A stretch of 64,000 nt of DNA from Litoreibacter janthinus (GCF_900111945.1 NZ_FOYO01000001.1:3417751-3481750); one strand, 5' to 3'. Counted from the stretch's first letter, positions 23,487-34,166 are shown. Notes: generated by a model not told the origin, from the sequence alone. Made by a program: numbers and translations.

Positions 23487-25347
23487 GTTTCAATTCGATC
23501 CGGCGGTTTTGCGCCCGCGCCTCAGTCGTGTCCTCAGAATTGATCGGCTGGTATTCACCGAAACCGTTCGCCGCCAGCCGGTCTGGCGGGATACCGAGTT
23601 CAGTGCTCATATAGCGAACGACAGACAGTGCTCGGGCTTGGCTCAGCTCCCAGTTGTCCTTGAACTGCCCAAATCCAGACAATGGAACGTTGTCTGTGTG
23701 GCCATCGACACGGATCACCCAGTCCAGCGTGTCCGGTATGTCGCCTGCAACGCGTGACAGGATCGCGGCCACCTTGGCGACTTCGCCCCTGCCCGCCTGC
23801 GATAAGACCGCTTGTCCCGGTTGAAACAGGACTTCCGACGAGAAGACGAAGCGGTCGCCTTCAATGCGAATTCCGTCCTGATTGCCCAGCAACGCGCGCA
23901 ATTGGCCGAAGAATTCGGAGCGATAGTTTTTTAGCTCTTTGGCTTCTGCTTCCAGCCGCACCCGTTCTGCTTCTTCCAGCTTCGCGCGCGCGCGCTGTTC
24001 CGAGGCGACCAAAGCCAAGGCCGAATTCAACTCGGATCCGAGATTTTGCACCTGAACGTCGGACGCTTCACGACGCGCATCGGTTTCATCAAGGATGGAT
24101 TGCAACGATCCCAACTGGGACCGCAAAGCTGCCACCTGTTGGTTCAGTGCCTCGACGCGGCGTTGGCTTTCGAGGCTGATCGCCTTCTCGTCCGCAAGCT
24201 CGGTGCGGGCCGCAGCCAGAAGCGCCGCGCGCTGTTCGGCCTCGCTCAGTGCCTCCCCCGTACCTGCTTCTGCCGCGACCTTGGCCGCGAGGGCCGCGAC
24301 GAGTTGGCGACGCAACTCTTCTTGATCCGCTTGGGTTTGCGCCAGACTGGCGCCCGTTTCGGCCTGCGCCGTCAAAGCGGCAGCGAGTTCTGCCCGCAAC
24401 GCATCCTCAGCGGCGGTTGAGGCCTCTAGGTTAGCGCTGGCTTGCACCTGAGCCGCCAACGCTGCCGCAAGCTTGTCATCAAGGCTTTCCTCGGATGCCT
24501 TCACGGACAAAAGCTCCTCCTGAAGCGTTTTTTCTGCGGCGCGCGCGGCGGCCAGAAGCGTGAGCGTGTCTTCAGCGTCTTTGCGTTGGGCCTCCAAGGC
24601 CAAGGTCATCGCGGTCAATTCGGCATCCGCATTTTGCAGGCGGTCACGTAAGGCTTGAGCCGCAGCAGCATCGACCAGCTTTGCGGCTGCGGCGGCGCTG
24701 ATGGCTTCGGCCTGCTCGTTGGTTTGTGTTTCCAAATCCGCGACCAATGCTTCCAACGCTTCGCGTCGTGCTGCCGCCAAGCGCGCCGTTTCTTCACTTT
24801 CGCTTATTTCCTGACGGGCGGAGGCCAACGCCAATTGCGCAGCTTCTTTCTCGGAAATCTCAAGGGCCAAGCCTGCCTCAATATCTTCGATCCGCGCGCT
24901 AAGTCCGGCAACCCGAGTTTCCGATGCTTCCAAGTCACCGGAAAGCGCTGCCACTTGGCCTTGAAGCCCTTCGCGGTCGCGCAAGAGCCCTGCCACCTGT
25001 TCCTCAAAACTGGCGATCCGCCCGGCCTGCGATTGGTTCTGCGACGACAGAGAAGCGATCAATGCGGCTTGCTGCGCCTTCTCGGCATCCAGCTTGGTGA
25101 TGTCTTCTTCAAGTCCGAAATTGCGTTGTTGCTCCAACCCCAATGCCTGCGCCAAAGAGGCGACCTCACCCGTAAGCTGATCCAGTTCGCTGTCTTGCGT
25201 GGTGATGGTTTCGCTCAGCATGAATTGCACGATCATGAAAATCGACAGAACGAACACCAACACCAAAAGCAGTGCGGTCATTGCATCAACGAACCCTGGC
25301 CAGATGTTGGCCTCGAACCTTTGGCCGTTGCGACGAGACAGCGCCAT
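23473..25347 (-). CDS. MotB/OmpA-like peptidoglycan-binding protein with a long coiled coil
   Basis: The protein has 624 residues. A MotB-like N-terminus has one membrane helix (about 18-43) bearing an aspartate, Asp21 in FVDAMTALL, at the place of the proton-binding Asp of MotB/ExbD-type stators. A very long alanine/glutamate/leucine-rich coiled coil spans about residues 45-465, far longer than in flagellar MotB. A C-terminal OmpA domain (about 485-620) with DGHTDNVPL binds peptidoglycan. It follows the MotA/ExbB-like gene after 4 bases and almost certainly forms a stator complex with it. The target of the force is unknown. Confidence 0.85.
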   Translation of the reverse strand: MALSRRNGQRFEANIWPGFVDAMTALLLVLVFVLSIFMIVQFMLSETITTQDSELDQLTGEVASLAQALGLEQQRNFGLEEDITKLDAEKAQQAALIASLSSQNQSQAGRIASFEEQVAGLLRDREGLQGQVAALSGDLEASETRVAGLSARIEDIEAGLALEISEKEAAQLALASARQEISESEETARLAAARREALEALVADLETQTNEQAEAISAAAAAKLVDAAAAQALRDRLQNADAELTAMTLALEAQRKDAEDTLTLLAAARAAEKTLQEELLSVKASEESLDDKLAAALAAQVQASANLEASTAAEDALRAELAAALTAQAETGASLAQTQADQEELRRQLVAALAAKVAAEAGTGEALSEAEQRAALLAAARTELADEKAISLESQRRVEALNQQVAALRSQLGSLQSILDETDARREASDVQVQNLGSELNSALALVASEQRARAKLEEAERVRLEAEAKELKNYRSEFFGQLRALLGNQDGIRIEGDRFVFSSEVLFQPGQAVLSQAGRGEVAKVAAILSRVAGDIPDTLDWVIRVDGHTDNVPLSGFGQFKDNWELSQARALSVVRYMSTELGIPPDRLAANGFGEYQPINSEDTTEARAQNRRIELKLTEK

Positions 25348-25351
25348 GCGG

Positions 25352-26566
25352 CTACTCCCCCTGCTCGCGGTCCGGCAGTCTTCGGGTGTTTGACGGGCGA
25401 CGCTCCCGCGTCAGCTGGCGCACAGCTTGCGTGACTTGCGTGAGATCCCCGTGCAGTTGAGACATGCTTTCTTGACGTCCCGACGACATCTCTTCGAGAA
25501 TTTTCAGCAACTGCACATCAATGGAGCGGAGCCTCATTCGGCTTTCTGGATCGACGCCATCCTCGTTCGTCTCCGAAAGCTTGGCGAGCAGCCGCTCCTG
25601 CCCATCGGCCACGCGGTTCAGTGCTTCGGTAGGATCAATCGTCATATCCAACCGGTCGGTCAAATGCCGCAGAGAATTTGTTAAACCATCGAGCTTCTCA
25701 GAAGTTGCAGAGCGGCTGGCTTCGCCTTGCACAAACAACCCCTGAAGGCTGTCGATCTGCTCTACCATGTGGTCCAGAACGGTGGCGACAACGCCTTGAT
25801 CGAACGCACCGCCGCCTTCGCCCTCGCCCGAGGAAAAACCCACACGTGTGATGGTAGAGAGCCACTCTTCCATTTCGCGGTAGAAGCGGTTTTGCCCGTG
25901 GCCTGCAAACAGTTCCAGCAACCCGACGACCAACGACCCGGCAAGGCCCAGCAGCGACGATGCGAACGCAGTGCCCATACCGGCAAGCTGGCCTTCCAGC
26001 CCCGTCATCAGTTGACCAAAAACTTTTGCGCCGCTTTCACCTTCTTTGACGTTCAAAGAGCGAATGGTATCGACCACGCCGGGGATCGTGGTGGCCAAGC
26101 CGTAGAATGTGCCCAGCAATCCCAGAAAAATGAGAAGGTTGACGATGTAGCGCGTGATGTCACGGGCTTCGTCCATCCGCGTTGCCACAGAATCCAGGAT
26201 GGTGCGCGCGGAGCCAGAGCTGATCTGCATCCGTGCGCCCCGCGATCGCAGCAAACCTGCGAGCGACGCTAACAAGCGCGGGGCACGAAACGCGTCATGG
26301 TCTGCGCGATCCTGCGCAAAGCTCTCGATCCATGACACGGACGAAATCAGCTGCAGAACCTGCCAGTAACACGCCAGAACACCGATTACGAAGACGGTGA
26401 AAATAACGCCATTCAGATAAGGACTAGACAAGAAAACCGGAGAGACCGCCGGAAAGATCAGATAACCACCTGCGACCACAAGGGCGAGGATAACCAACAT
26501 AAGAATGATCTGTCGCACAGGCTGCGTAAATTGCGGCGTGCGTTCCCGCTCGGCTCGGGTATCCAT
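25352..26566 (-). CDS. MotA/TolQ/ExbB-like membrane protein
   Basis: The protein has 404 residues with about four membrane helices (roughly 20-41, 51-74, 136-159, 195-219). The last two carry the MotA/TolQ/ExbB proton-channel pattern, with GLLGTFYGLATTIPGV and GMGTAFASSLLGL. The cytosolic tail (about 220-404) is helical and ends in a charged stretch. With the MotB/OmpA-like partner 4 bases downstream it forms a proton-motive-force-driven stator pair of a kind widespread in Rhodobacterales. No flagellar, Tol-Pal or TonB genes are adjacent, so its job is not known. Confidence 0.85.
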   Translation of the reverse strand: MDTRAERERTPQFTQPVRQIILMLVILALVVAGGYLIFPAVSPVFLSSPYLNGVIFTVFVIGVLACYWQVLQLISSVSWIESFAQDRADHDAFRAPRLLASLAGLLRSRGARMQISSGSARTILDSVATRMDEARDITRYIVNLLIFLGLLGTFYGLATTIPGVVDTIRSLNVKEGESGAKVFGQLMTGLEGQLAGMGTAFASSLLGLAGSLVVGLLELFAGHGQNRFYREMEEWLSTITRVGFSSGEGEGGGAFDQGVVATVLDHMVEQIDSLQGLFVQGEASRSATSEKLDGLTNSLRHLTDRLDMTIDPTEALNRVADGQERLLAKLSETNEDGVDPESRMRLRSIDVQLLKILEEMSSGRQESMSQLHGDLTQVTQAVRQLTRERRPSNTRRLPDREQGE

Positions 26567-26647
26567 CAGGTTGGGGCCTCTGTCATGCTCGGACTTCTTT
26601 TTATGGCGGTCATGATAGGCGGGCCAAGGCGGTTTTCAAAGGAGAAA

Positions 26648-27190
26648 CTAGCCCGCCAGCTGCCGCACTCGCGTCACGAGCCAATCCATGTCAGCGTCCT
26701 CAATCTTGAATGCATTCAACTGCTGCGCAGTATTGTAGAGGTATTCGGTGTTCGGCCCCCGCCCCCCGACGGCCGTTGCAATAACCTGCGCTTGCCGCTC
26801 CAGCTCAAGCCCACCGCAATACTGGATGTGGTCGCGTTCGATCACGTAGCACAGGCCGGGCACTTTGCGGCCGTCACGCAGTTCAAGATCATGGACCTGT
26901 TCGACATAAGCAGCGGAGACCAACTCCCGTTCGCGCAGATACTCCAGCACCCGATCACGCTCTTCATCCGCGACGCGCATTGCGACGCCCTCGCATACCG
27001 CGTCGGCTTCATCCAGAGCCAACACGAGACCGGGCTCGTCTTCCGAGCCGCGATGGTGGATCGACCACATGCAAAAGGATCTATGAAACCCAGAAAGCCG
27101 TGCCAAGACCTGCTCGGCAGGCTCGAAGCCCGGGTTCCACATCAAAGAGCCGTAGCCAAAGACCCAAAGGGGCGCAGTGTCGTTCATCAT
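26648..27190 (-). CDS. chaC: Gamma-glutamylcyclotransferase, ChaC type
   Basis: This 180-residue soluble enzyme of the ChaC family degrades glutathione to 5-oxoproline and Cys-Gly. The signature VFGYGSLMWNPGF (about 10-22) forms the substrate-binding loop. YLRERELVSAAY near residues 84-95 carries the glutamates of the active site. The start could be either of two consecutive ATG codons. It is divergent from the DUF2125 gene, with 62 bases between. Confidence 0.9.
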   Translation of the reverse strand: MMNDTAPLWVFGYGSLMWNPGFEPAEQVLARLSGFHRSFCMWSIHHRGSEDEPGLVLALDEADAVCEGVAMRVADEERDRVLEYLRERELVSAAYVEQVHDLELRDGRKVPGLCYVIERDHIQYCGGLELERQAQVIATAVGGRGPNTEYLYNTAQQLNAFKIEDADMDWLVTRVRQLAG

Positions 27191-27252
27191 CTGGTCCTTC
27201 CATCTTCGGCCCTGTAAACAGCATCACGGGTTTCGGGAAAAGGATATTCCAT

Positions 27253-28254
27253 ATGCGCAAGCTGATCATTGTCGTGCTGGTGGCCGCCAGCGCATGGGCC
27301 GCCTATTGGGTGGTCGGGGCAACAGCCTCGCAGAAGGCAACCGAGGGATGGCTTGAAGCACGCCGCGCTGAGGGCTGGCAGGTTGAATATTCCGACCTCA
27401 AAGTGCGCGGCTTTCCCAACCGGTTCGACACCACCATCACCGGTATCCAACTGACCGATCCAGAAACCGGCCTGAGTTGGTCGGCGCCGTTCTTTCAGCT
27501 ATTTTCACTTAGCTACCAGCCTAACCATTTGATCGCCGCTTGGCCAAACACTCAGTCTTTGGCGACGCCATTTCAAAAAATTGATATTGAAACCAATGCA
27601 ATGACTGCATCACTTAAAGTTTTACCCAACAGCACGCTCGAGCTCGACAGCGCGACGATTGTGGTAGAGGCAGCGACACTGACTTCCTCCGAAGGGTGGA
27701 AAGCAGGCGCGGACAAGTTCAACGCCGCCATCCGCCGGACCGCGGGAAAGGACATGACCTACGACATCGCGGCACAGGCTGACACGGTCATTCCCGGCGA
27801 TGCGTTGCGCGACATGCTGGATGCAGGTGGCACCTTGCCTGACGTCATCGAAGGTATCACCTTCGACACAGAGATCGGATTCGCACGCCCTCTCGATATT
27901 CGAGTGATTGAGCAGAACCGCCCCGATATCACAATCCTTAACATCAAGGACGCGCGCGGGACCTGGGGCGAGCTGCAATTGCGCGCCAAGGGCGATTTGA
28001 CAGTTGATGCTGAGGGCTTCCCAAATGGCGAGGTTGCATTGAACGCCAGAAACTGGCGCGAAATGCTGGCCCTCGCTGTCAGCGCTGGTGCTATCCCGAC
28101 AGAGGCCGCATCAGCGGCCGAACTCGGATTGGGATTTCTCGCGAAGCTTTCAGGTTCGGAAAACTCACTCGACGCACCGCTTGGTTTTTCGAACGGGCGC
28201 GTGTTTCTGGGGCCGATCCCGATCGGAACAGCCCCATCGCTAAACCTGCGTTAA
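27253..28254 (+). CDS. DUF2125 domain protein, membrane-anchored
   Basis: This 333-residue protein has an N-terminal signal or anchor helix (about 3-24, KLIIVVLVAASAWAAYWVVG). The remainder is beta-rich and periplasmic, with the WLEARRAEGWQVEYSDLKV stretch and the RGFPNRFD motif typical of DUF2125 proteins of alphaproteobacteria. Function is unknown. The ATG at 27253 is chosen for the signal helix; longer starts are antisense to chaC. It converges on the extensin-like gene with a 4-base overlap. Confidence 0.85.
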   Translation: MRKLIIVVLVAASAWAAYWVVGATASQKATEGWLEARRAEGWQVEYSDLKVRGFPNRFDTTITGIQLTDPETGLSWSAPFFQLFSLSYQPNHLIAAWPNTQSLATPFQKIDIETNAMTASLKVLPNSTLELDSATIVVEAATLTSSEGWKAGADKFNAAIRRTAGKDMTYDIAAQADTVIPGDALRDMLDAGGTLPDVIEGITFDTEIGFARPLDIRVIEQNRPDITILNIKDARGTWGELQLRAKGDLTVDAEGFPNGEVALNARNWREMLALAVSAGAIPTEAASAAELGLGFLAKLSGSENSLDAPLGFSNGRVFLGPIPIGTAPSLNLR

Positions 28255-29102
28255 CGGCAATAGGTGCCCGAACGATACCGCGCGGTGTCGAAGTGGAAGT
28301 GGTCCTGATGAAAGCGGTTGGCATTCGGGCCAAGCACCGTTCCAAAAGGACCGCAGGCTGCCTTATGCATTCTCTTCAGTGCGGGCCCGTTCTGCGCACT
28401 GCGCCATCCCTTTAGGACAGTCATCGAAGAGCCGTCCTTCAAGTTGATTGCTGCGATGTCCACCGCACGACCGCGGCCATGCTCGGAGACTTTCGCACCT
28501 TTCTGGTTGTTGCGGGTCCGGCAGGCGTAATGCGCCACAACCTGTATCGACTTCACACCGCCACCCCTGCGCCCTACCGCCGGCTTCACACCGTTTTCCA
28601 CCCAGCTCCTCAAGGCTTTGGCGGTATTGCAGTCGATCTTGGCATGTTGTGTCAGTGCGACACCGGACACCTCGGTTACCTTCACCCCATTGTTCAGCCC
28701 GCACCCATTAAGCTTTGCGGGGATTGGACCGATCTTTTCTCCCCGGATGTTCGGATCGCCGCAGACAGACCCTTGCAGCCCCTTGGCGACCCGCTTGGAC
28801 GAAGCGGTGTTTTTCGATGAAGCACGCGCGCGCGTCCCTGGCTTTTTGTTGAAGGCCTGCTTCAATTGCTGGCCGAATGTGTTGGGCTTCGCATTGGTAG
28901 AAGATTGGCGCGTCGTCTTCCCGCCGCGAGAGACCGGCCGGAGCGAACGCCTAGGCGCCAGTTGCGATTGCGAGACTTCAACGATGATCGCGCGGTCCGG
29001 TGCCTGCGGGACCGGTTCACGTGGCACAGGTCGCAGAGAGGTTGACGTATTCGCCTGCGCCGCCCCAGCCAGCAGCAGCAATGCCACCACCAGCCGCTTC
29101 AT
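28251..29102 (-). CDS. Extensin-like C-terminal domain protein (putative murein peptidase)
   Basis: The 283-residue precursor has a signal peptide (1-17). A low-complexity basic linker spans about 40-105. The C-terminal extensin-like domain (about 110-283) has SEHGRGRAVDI and HQDHFHFD, the histidine/aspartate zinc-site pattern shared with D-Ala-D-Ala metallopeptidases of the VanY/MepA kind, plus several conserved cysteines. It probably acts on cell wall in the periplasm. It overlaps tyrA by 4 bases and likely follows it in one operon. Confidence 0.85.
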   Translation of the reverse strand: MKRLVVALLLLAGAAQANTSTSLRPVPREPVPQAPDRAIIVEVSQSQLAPRRSLRPVSRGGKTTRQSSTNAKPNTFGQQLKQAFNKKPGTRARASSKNTASSKRVAKGLQGSVCGDPNIRGEKIGPIPAKLNGCGLNNGVKVTEVSGVALTQHAKIDCNTAKALRSWVENGVKPAVGRRGGGVKSIQVVAHYACRTRNNQKGAKVSEHGRGRAVDIAAINLKDGSSMTVLKGWRSAQNGPALKRMHKAACGPFGTVLGPNANRFHQDHFHFDTARYRSGTYCR

Positions 29103-30013
29103 TTGGCGTTCCGCCCGAAGTTCGGCACATCGATATCCTGCCCCGCCTCGATAATTCCACGCCGGATCGCGCGAGTATGAGTGAAGTAATCGTGCAAGTG
29201 CTCGCCATCACCGGTGCGGATTGCGCGCTGCAAAGCAAACAGCTCTTCAGTGAAGCGACCAAGGATTTCCAGCGTCGCCTCTTTGTTCGCCAAGAACACA
29301 TCCCGCCACATCGTCGGGTCGGATGCTGCGATCCGCGTAAAATCCCGGAACCCGGCGGCAGAATATTTCACCACTTCGCTGTCTGTCACCCGCTGCAAGT
29401 CGTCAGCGACGCCCACCATCGTGTAAGCGATGAGGTGCGGCGTATGCGATGTCACAGCCAGCACCAGATCGTGGTGCGGTGCGTCCATCTCGTCGACATT
29501 CGAGCCCATTTGCTCCCAAAGGGACTTATAACGCGACAGCACCTCGGGATCGGTCCCCTCCAACGGGGTCAGCAAACACCAGCGGTTGTCGAAAAGCTCG
29601 GCAAAGCCGGAGCGCGGGCCGGACTGCTCTGTCCCTGCCAGTGGGTGCGCAGGAATGAAGTGAACGCCTGCAGGCATATGAGGGGTTACGGCTTCGATGA
29701 CCGCGCCTTTGGTGGAGCCAACGTCGGACACCAATGCACCGGGCATCAAGGCAGGAGCAATCTCGGCTGCCACAGCGCCCATCGCGCCGACCGGCACGCA
29801 GAGCATCACCAAGTCTGCGCCATCAACCGCATCCAGCATGTTATCGACCACACGATCACACAGGCCAATTTCGCGCGCGACATCACGTGTCTCGGCGGAA
29901 CGTGAATAGCCAACAATTTCGCCTGCCAAGCCCGCGCGTTTCATAGCATGTGCCATGGACCCCGCTATGAGGCCCAACCCGATTAGGGCGACCCGATTGT
30001 AGAGTTGTGCCAT
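29099..30013 (-). CDS. tyrA: Prephenate/arogenate dehydrogenase
   Basis: This 304-residue NAD(P)-dependent dehydrogenase of tyrosine synthesis has the dinucleotide-binding loop GLGLIAGS (12-19). The LVSDVGSTKGAV (around 109-120) and HPLAGTEQSG (around 142-151) motifs are specific to the TyrA family. Whether it acts on prephenate or arogenate cannot be told from sequence alone. It begins directly after the hisC stop with no gap, giving the hisC-tyrA unit common in Rhodobacterales, with hisC likely serving as the aromatic aminotransferase. Confidence 0.94.
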   Translation of the reverse strand: MAQLYNRVALIGLGLIAGSMAHAMKRAGLAGEIVGYSRSAETRDVAREIGLCDRVVDNMLDAVDGADLVMLCVPVGAMGAVAAEIAPALMPGALVSDVGSTKGAVIEAVTPHMPAGVHFIPAHPLAGTEQSGPRSGFAELFDNRWCLLTPLEGTDPEVLSRYKSLWEQMGSNVDEMDAPHHDLVLAVTSHTPHLIAYTMVGVADDLQRVTDSEVVKYSAAGFRDFTRIAASDPTMWRDVFLANKEATLEILGRFTEELFALQRAIRTGDGEHLHDYFTHTRAIRRGIIEAGQDIDVPNFGRNAK

Positions 30014-31084
30014 TCAGAGCACCTCCTTGATGGCCGCAATGACGCGCTTGCACGCTTCCTCGGTTCCGACGGTGATCCTTAAACAGTTGGGCAAACCGTA
30101 GCCCCCCACGAGGCGCACGATCAGCCCTTTTGACTTCAAATGGGCATCCACAGCCTCCGCTTTCGCTTGATCCTTGAAACGGGCGAGTACGAAATTCGCC
30201 TCGGAGGGATCTAGCTCGACACCCATGGCTTGCAATTTCAGGGTCATCCACTCGCGCATTCGCGCGTTCTCTTTCCGGCACCACTCGGTGTAGCCGACAT
30301 CTCGCATCGCGCTTTCTGCAGCTTTCAGCGCGGGCACGCTCAGATTGAATGGGCCACGGACGCGGTTCAACGTATCGATGATTTCCTGCGGGCCATAGCC
30401 GTAGCCAATTCGCAAACCGCCAAGCCCGAAAATTTTCGAGAAGGTGCGTGTCATAAACACATTCTCGCGGGCATCCACGATCGCCTTGCCAGCGTCGAAG
30501 CCCTCAACGAACTCGGCGTAAGCCCCGTCCAGCACCAACAGGCAGCCCTCTGGGAGGCCATCGGCCAGTCGCGCGACTTCGGCCTCATCAATCATAGTGC
30601 CTGTGGGATTGTTCGGGTTGGCGATGAACACAAGCTTGGTCCGCTCAGTCACAGCTGCCAGCAACTTGTCGACATCCGTGCGCCGCTCCGTCTCTGGCGC
30701 GACAACGGGCGTCGCACCCGCGGCCAAGGCAGAGATGCGATACATCGAGAACCCGTGTTCCGTATAAAGCACCTCATCTCCGGGTGCTGCATAAGCATAG
30801 CAAATGAAGGAGATGATCTCGTCCGACCCGACGCCGCAGGTGATTTTTTGCGGGTCCATCCCCTGCACTTCGCCAATCGCGTTTCGCAGGTCTACATGGT
30901 CGGTCGAGGGATATAAATGCAGCTCTCCCGCGGCTTGGCGGAACGCATCCAAAGCCCGTTTCGACGGGCCATGCGGGTTCTCGTTGGATGACAGCTTCAC
31001 CACTTCCGAGACGCCTTCGATCTTCGAGGCGCCGGATTGGTAGAGCTTAATATCCATGATCCCCGGCTGCGGCGTGATCGTCAT
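30014..31084 (-). CDS. hisC: Histidinol-phosphate/aromatic aminotransferase
   Basis: This 356-residue PLP aminotransferase of fold type I has the NPNNPTG motif (residue about 158-164) and the cofactor lysine in [15 protein letters not shown] (around 218-220). It transaminates histidinol phosphate and, in this gene context beside tyrA, probably prephenate or aromatic keto acids too. The ATG at 31084 gives the usual [12 protein letters not shown] start with GGGG 9 bases upstream. An ATG at 31093 would add three residues. The open frame up to 31213 overlaps priA and is not used. Confidence 0.94.
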   Translation of the reverse strand: MTITPQPGIMDIKLYQSGASKIEGVSEVVKLSSNENPHGPSKRALDAFRQAAGELHLYPSTDHVDLRNAIGEVQGMDPQKITCGVGSDEIISFICYAYAAPGDEVLYTEHGFSMYRISALAAGATPVVAPETERRTDVDKLLAAVTERTKLVFIANPNNPTGTMIDEAEVARLADGLPEGCLLVLDGAYAEFVEGFDAGKAIVDARENVFMTRTFSKIFGLGGLRIGYGYGPQEIIDTLNRVRGPFNLSVPALKAAESAMRDVGYTEWCRKENARMREWMTLKLQAMGVELDPSEANFVLARFKDQAKAEAVDAHLKSKGLIVRLVGGYGLPNCLRITVGTEEACKRVIAAIKEVL

Positions 31085-31190
31085 GTCTGGCATCCCCAAA
31101 GTTCCGCCTGTTCTAACCAGCCAAAGCGGCGTTGGAAAGACGCAACCTTTGGGCGCGCGGCACGTATTTCGGTCACTGAATACTGTGGGC

Positions 31191-33368
31191 CTAAAAGAAG
31201 CTTTGCGGGTCAATGTCGATCTGCAACCGCAAATCGCCCTTCAAGCGCACGGGCCGGATCCATTCCGCCAACGCCCCCTGCAACGCCGCCCCTTTCGGGG
31301 CTTTCACCAGAAGCCGCACGCGGTGTCGCCCGCGAATGCGCGCAATTGGCGCGGGCGCGGGGCCGTAAACCTGCGCGCCAACTCGCTTCAGCGCGCCATC
31401 ATTGCGCGCCAATGCGTTGCCCAGATCGAACACAGGTCCTACTTCCGGACCTGACAAAATAACTCCTGCCATACGCCCGTAAGGCGGCATACCGGCTTGT
31501 TCCCGCTCCGCTGCTTCGGCCTTCCAAAACGCTTCTTCATCCCCATTGAGGATTGAGGTGATGACCGGATGTTCCGGCTGGAAAGTTTGCAGCAATGCCA
31601 CGCCACGTTTCTCTGCGCGCCCTGCCCGCCCTGCGACTTGGCGCATCAATTGGAATGTCTTTTCTGCTGCGCGCAGGTCGGAGCCTTGCAGCCCAAGATC
31701 GGCATCGATGACACCCACCAAGGTCAAATGCGGGAAGTTGTGCCCTTTGGCCACAAGTTGCGTGCCAATGATGATATCCGCGCCACCCTCTGCAATCGCT
31801 TCGATATGCGCTTTGAGTTCGCGCGACGTGCCATAGAGATCGGAGGACAACACCACGACGCGAGCGTCAGGGAACAGTTCGGCCAACTCTTCGCCCATCC
31901 GCTCCACACCCGGGCCGATAGGGGCCAACCGGTCCTCCGCCTCGCAGGACGGGCAGGCGGTGGGCATCGGTTTCGTTTCGCCACATTGGTGGCACATCAA
32001 GCGCTTGAGGAACCGATGCTCGACCATTCGCGCGTCGCAGTGTTCGCAGACGATTTGGTGCCCACAGGCGCGGCAAAGCGTCATTGGCGCGTAGCCACGG
32101 CGGTTCAGGAAGACCAGCGACTGCTCACCGAGTTCGATCCTTTTTGCGATCTCGTTTTGCAAGGTCGGCGACACCCAGCGTGATCCTGGAAGGTCTTCGC
32201 GGCGCATATCAATGGCGCGCATTTCGGGCAGCACCGCATCTCCAAAACGCGAGGTCAATTCGACCCGTGCGTATTTCCCAGCCTCTGCGTTGGCCCAAGT
32301 CTCCAGCGATGGCGTGGCGGAGGCCAGAACCACCTGAGCACCGCAGAGCGATGCGCGCAGAACTGTCATGTCGCGGGCGTTATACAGCACACCTTCTTCC
32401 TGCTTGTAGGAGCTGTCATGCTCTTCATCCACAACGATCAAGCCAAGATCGCGGTAGGGCAGAAACAACGCAGATCGTGCGCCGACAACCAACTCCGCGC
32501 CGCCATCCGCAACCATGCGCCAGACGCGCCGACGCTCTGTCATGGTCACGCCGGAATGCCATTCTGCGGGACGCGCGCCGAACCGGTCCTCCACACGTGT
32601 CAGAAACTCAGAGGTCAGTGCAATTTCCGGCAACAGCACCAAGGCTTGCCGCCCTTTTCGCAGGCAAGCCGCCACAGCTTCTAGATAAACCTCAGTTTTG
32701 CCCGACCCTGTGACGCCTTTCAGCAGCGTCGTGGAATAGCCATCGCGGTCCAAAGCCACCACGGCAGTTGCTTGGTCCTCGGTCAACTCTTTCCCGGGGC
32801 GGGACGGGTCCAGCCGCGCGAAAGGCAAGTCGCGGGGGCTGTCCTCTTCGCGCACGGCACCTTGCGCGGCCAAGCCTTTGACGACGGACGACCCGACACC
32901 TGCTTGCTCTGCCAATTCCTTCAGGGTGAAGGACAGCCCCCCAAACTCTTCCAGCACCGCCAGAACCTTTTCGCGGGCTGGGGTCATGCGGTCGACCTCT
33001 CCCGTGCCCATGCGAAATACTTTTCGCATCGCTGGCGGATCGCCCAGCCCCGGAGAGCGCGTCGCAAGTCGAACCATCGCACTCAGCGGTGTCAAAGTGT
33101 AAGCCCCTGCGCGGGTCAGGAATTCCTTCATCTCGTCGCGCATCGGTGGGACGTCGAGAACGCGGATGACAGAACGGATTTTGAAATAATCGAAGTCGCC
33201 TTTTCCGGGTCCCCAAACGACACCTAGCACTTTGCGCGGTCCGAGCGGGACTTCGACGAACGCCCCTAAGTGGCAGCCGCCCTCCGGGGCTTTGTAGTCG
33301 AGCATGCGGTCTAAGGGCTGGGTGGTCACGACCCCCACCAATTCGCCTTCATGGAAAAACCCGCTCAC
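31191..33368 (-). CDS. priA: Primosomal protein N' (PriA helicase)
   Basis: This 725-residue 3'-to-5' helicase reloads the replisome at stalled forks. It has an N-terminal DNA-end-binding domain with [12 protein letters not shown], Walker A GVTGSGKT (about 218-225), a DEEH box in [15 protein letters not shown], and a zinc region with four CxxC pairs (CRACG, CEHCD, CHQCG, CPSCE). The GTG at 33368 has AAGGGG 5 bases upstream and yields MSGFFHEG; an ATG at 33395 is possible. It is divergent from the transaldolase gene. Confidence 0.97.
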   Translation of the reverse strand: MSGFFHEGELVGVVTTQPLDRMLDYKAPEGGCHLGAFVEVPLGPRKVLGVVWGPGKGDFDYFKIRSVIRVLDVPPMRDEMKEFLTRAGAYTLTPLSAMVRLATRSPGLGDPPAMRKVFRMGTGEVDRMTPAREKVLAVLEEFGGLSFTLKELAEQAGVGSSVVKGLAAQGAVREEDSPRDLPFARLDPSRPGKELTEDQATAVVALDRDGYSTTLLKGVTGSGKTEVYLEAVAACLRKGRQALVLLPEIALTSEFLTRVEDRFGARPAEWHSGVTMTERRRVWRMVADGGAELVVGARSALFLPYRDLGLIVVDEEHDSSYKQEEGVLYNARDMTVLRASLCGAQVVLASATPSLETWANAEAGKYARVELTSRFGDAVLPEMRAIDMRREDLPGSRWVSPTLQNEIAKRIELGEQSLVFLNRRGYAPMTLCRACGHQIVCEHCDARMVEHRFLKRLMCHQCGETKPMPTACPSCEAEDRLAPIGPGVERMGEELAELFPDARVVVLSSDLYGTSRELKAHIEAIAEGGADIIIGTQLVAKGHNFPHLTLVGVIDADLGLQGSDLRAAEKTFQLMRQVAGRAGRAEKRGVALLQTFQPEHPVITSILNGDEEAFWKAEAAEREQAGMPPYGRMAGVILSGPEVGPVFDLGNALARNDGALKRVGAQVYGPAPAPIARIRGRHRVRLLVKAPKGAALQGALAEWIRPVRLKGDLRLQIDIDPQSFF

Positions 33369-33456
33369 GACTGCCCCTTCACCGTTTGCTCTCACCTACA
33401 GAATTGAGGTAAAGCCACACTTAACCAGACCAAACGCCCACCGAAAGGGATTCCCC

Positions 33457-34110
33457 ATGAAATTCTTCGTAGACACTGCCGAAATTGACGACATCAAAGA
33501 ATTGAACGCATTGGGCATCGTAGACGGGGTCACCACCAACCCGTCGCTGATCGCCAAATCCGGCCGCGACATTCTCGAAGTGACTAAGGAAATCTGCGAC
33601 ATCGTTTCTGGCCCCGTGTCAGCCGAAGTGGTTGCACTGAACGCGGACGACATGATCGCGGAAGGCCGCAAGCTGGCGAAGATTGCCGACAACATCGCTG
33701 TGAAAGTGCCCCTGACTTGGGACGGGCTGAAAGCCTGTAACGTGCTGACAAACGAAGGCCACATGGTCAACGTGACGCTCTGCTTCTCGGCCAACCAGGC
33801 GCTGCTGGCGGCAAAGGTTGGGGCCACGTTTATCTCGCCGTTCATCGGACGTCTGGATGACTTGAACCTCGACGGCATGGAATTGATCGCCGACATCCGC
33901 GAAATCTACGACAATTACGGCTTCGAGACCGAAATTCTGGCCGCTTCCATCCGCTCTGCCAATCACATGTCGGATTGCGCCAAAGTCGGCGCAGATGTGG
34001 CTACTGCGCCACCTGCCGTGATCAAAGCGATGGCAAACCACGTTCTGACGGACAAGGGCTTGGACGGGTTCATGAAAGACGTCGCCAAGGCAAACATCAA
34101 AATCGTCTAA
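33457..34110 (+). CDS. tal: Fructose-6-phosphate aldolase/transaldolase
   Basis: This 217-residue protein belongs to the short TalC/MipB class. The Schiff-base lysine is in IAVKVPLT (around residue 87), and [13 protein letters not shown] (about 24-36) is the family signature. It moves a three-carbon unit in the pentose phosphate pathway or splits fructose 6-phosphate; the two activities cannot be told apart here. The ATG at 33457 follows AAAGGGA. Confidence 0.95.
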   Translation: MKFFVDTAEIDDIKELNALGIVDGVTTNPSLIAKSGRDILEVTKEICDIVSGPVSAEVVALNADDMIAEGRKLAKIADNIAVKVPLTWDGLKACNVLTNEGHMVNVTLCFSANQALLAAKVGATFISPFIGRLDDLNLDGMELIADIREIYDNYGFETEILAASIRSANHMSDCAKVGADVATAPPAVIKAMANHVLTDKGLDGFMKDVAKANIKIV

Positions 34111-34133
34111 ACGGCGCCGAAAACCTATGTTAG

Positions 34134-34166
34134 AAGGCCGTGTGTTCACCCCGAGCGCACGGCCTT
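34134..34166 (+). terminator. Hairpin after the transaldolase gene
   Basis: AAGGCCGTGTG (34134-34144) pairs with CGCACGGCCTT (34156-34166) over 11 bp with one G-T pair and an 11-base loop. It lies 24 bases after the tal stop and is followed only by ATCTATC. It is a plausible but imperfect terminator and sits just upstream of the DUF808 start. Confidence 0.5.

Noticed and set aside
23473..26566. Zorya-like anti-phage system (ZorA/ZorB)
   Set aside because: The MotA/MotB-like pair fits superficially, but no zorC/D/E-type helicase or nuclease gene is adjacent, and the long coil is in the MotB-like partner rather than the MotA-like one.
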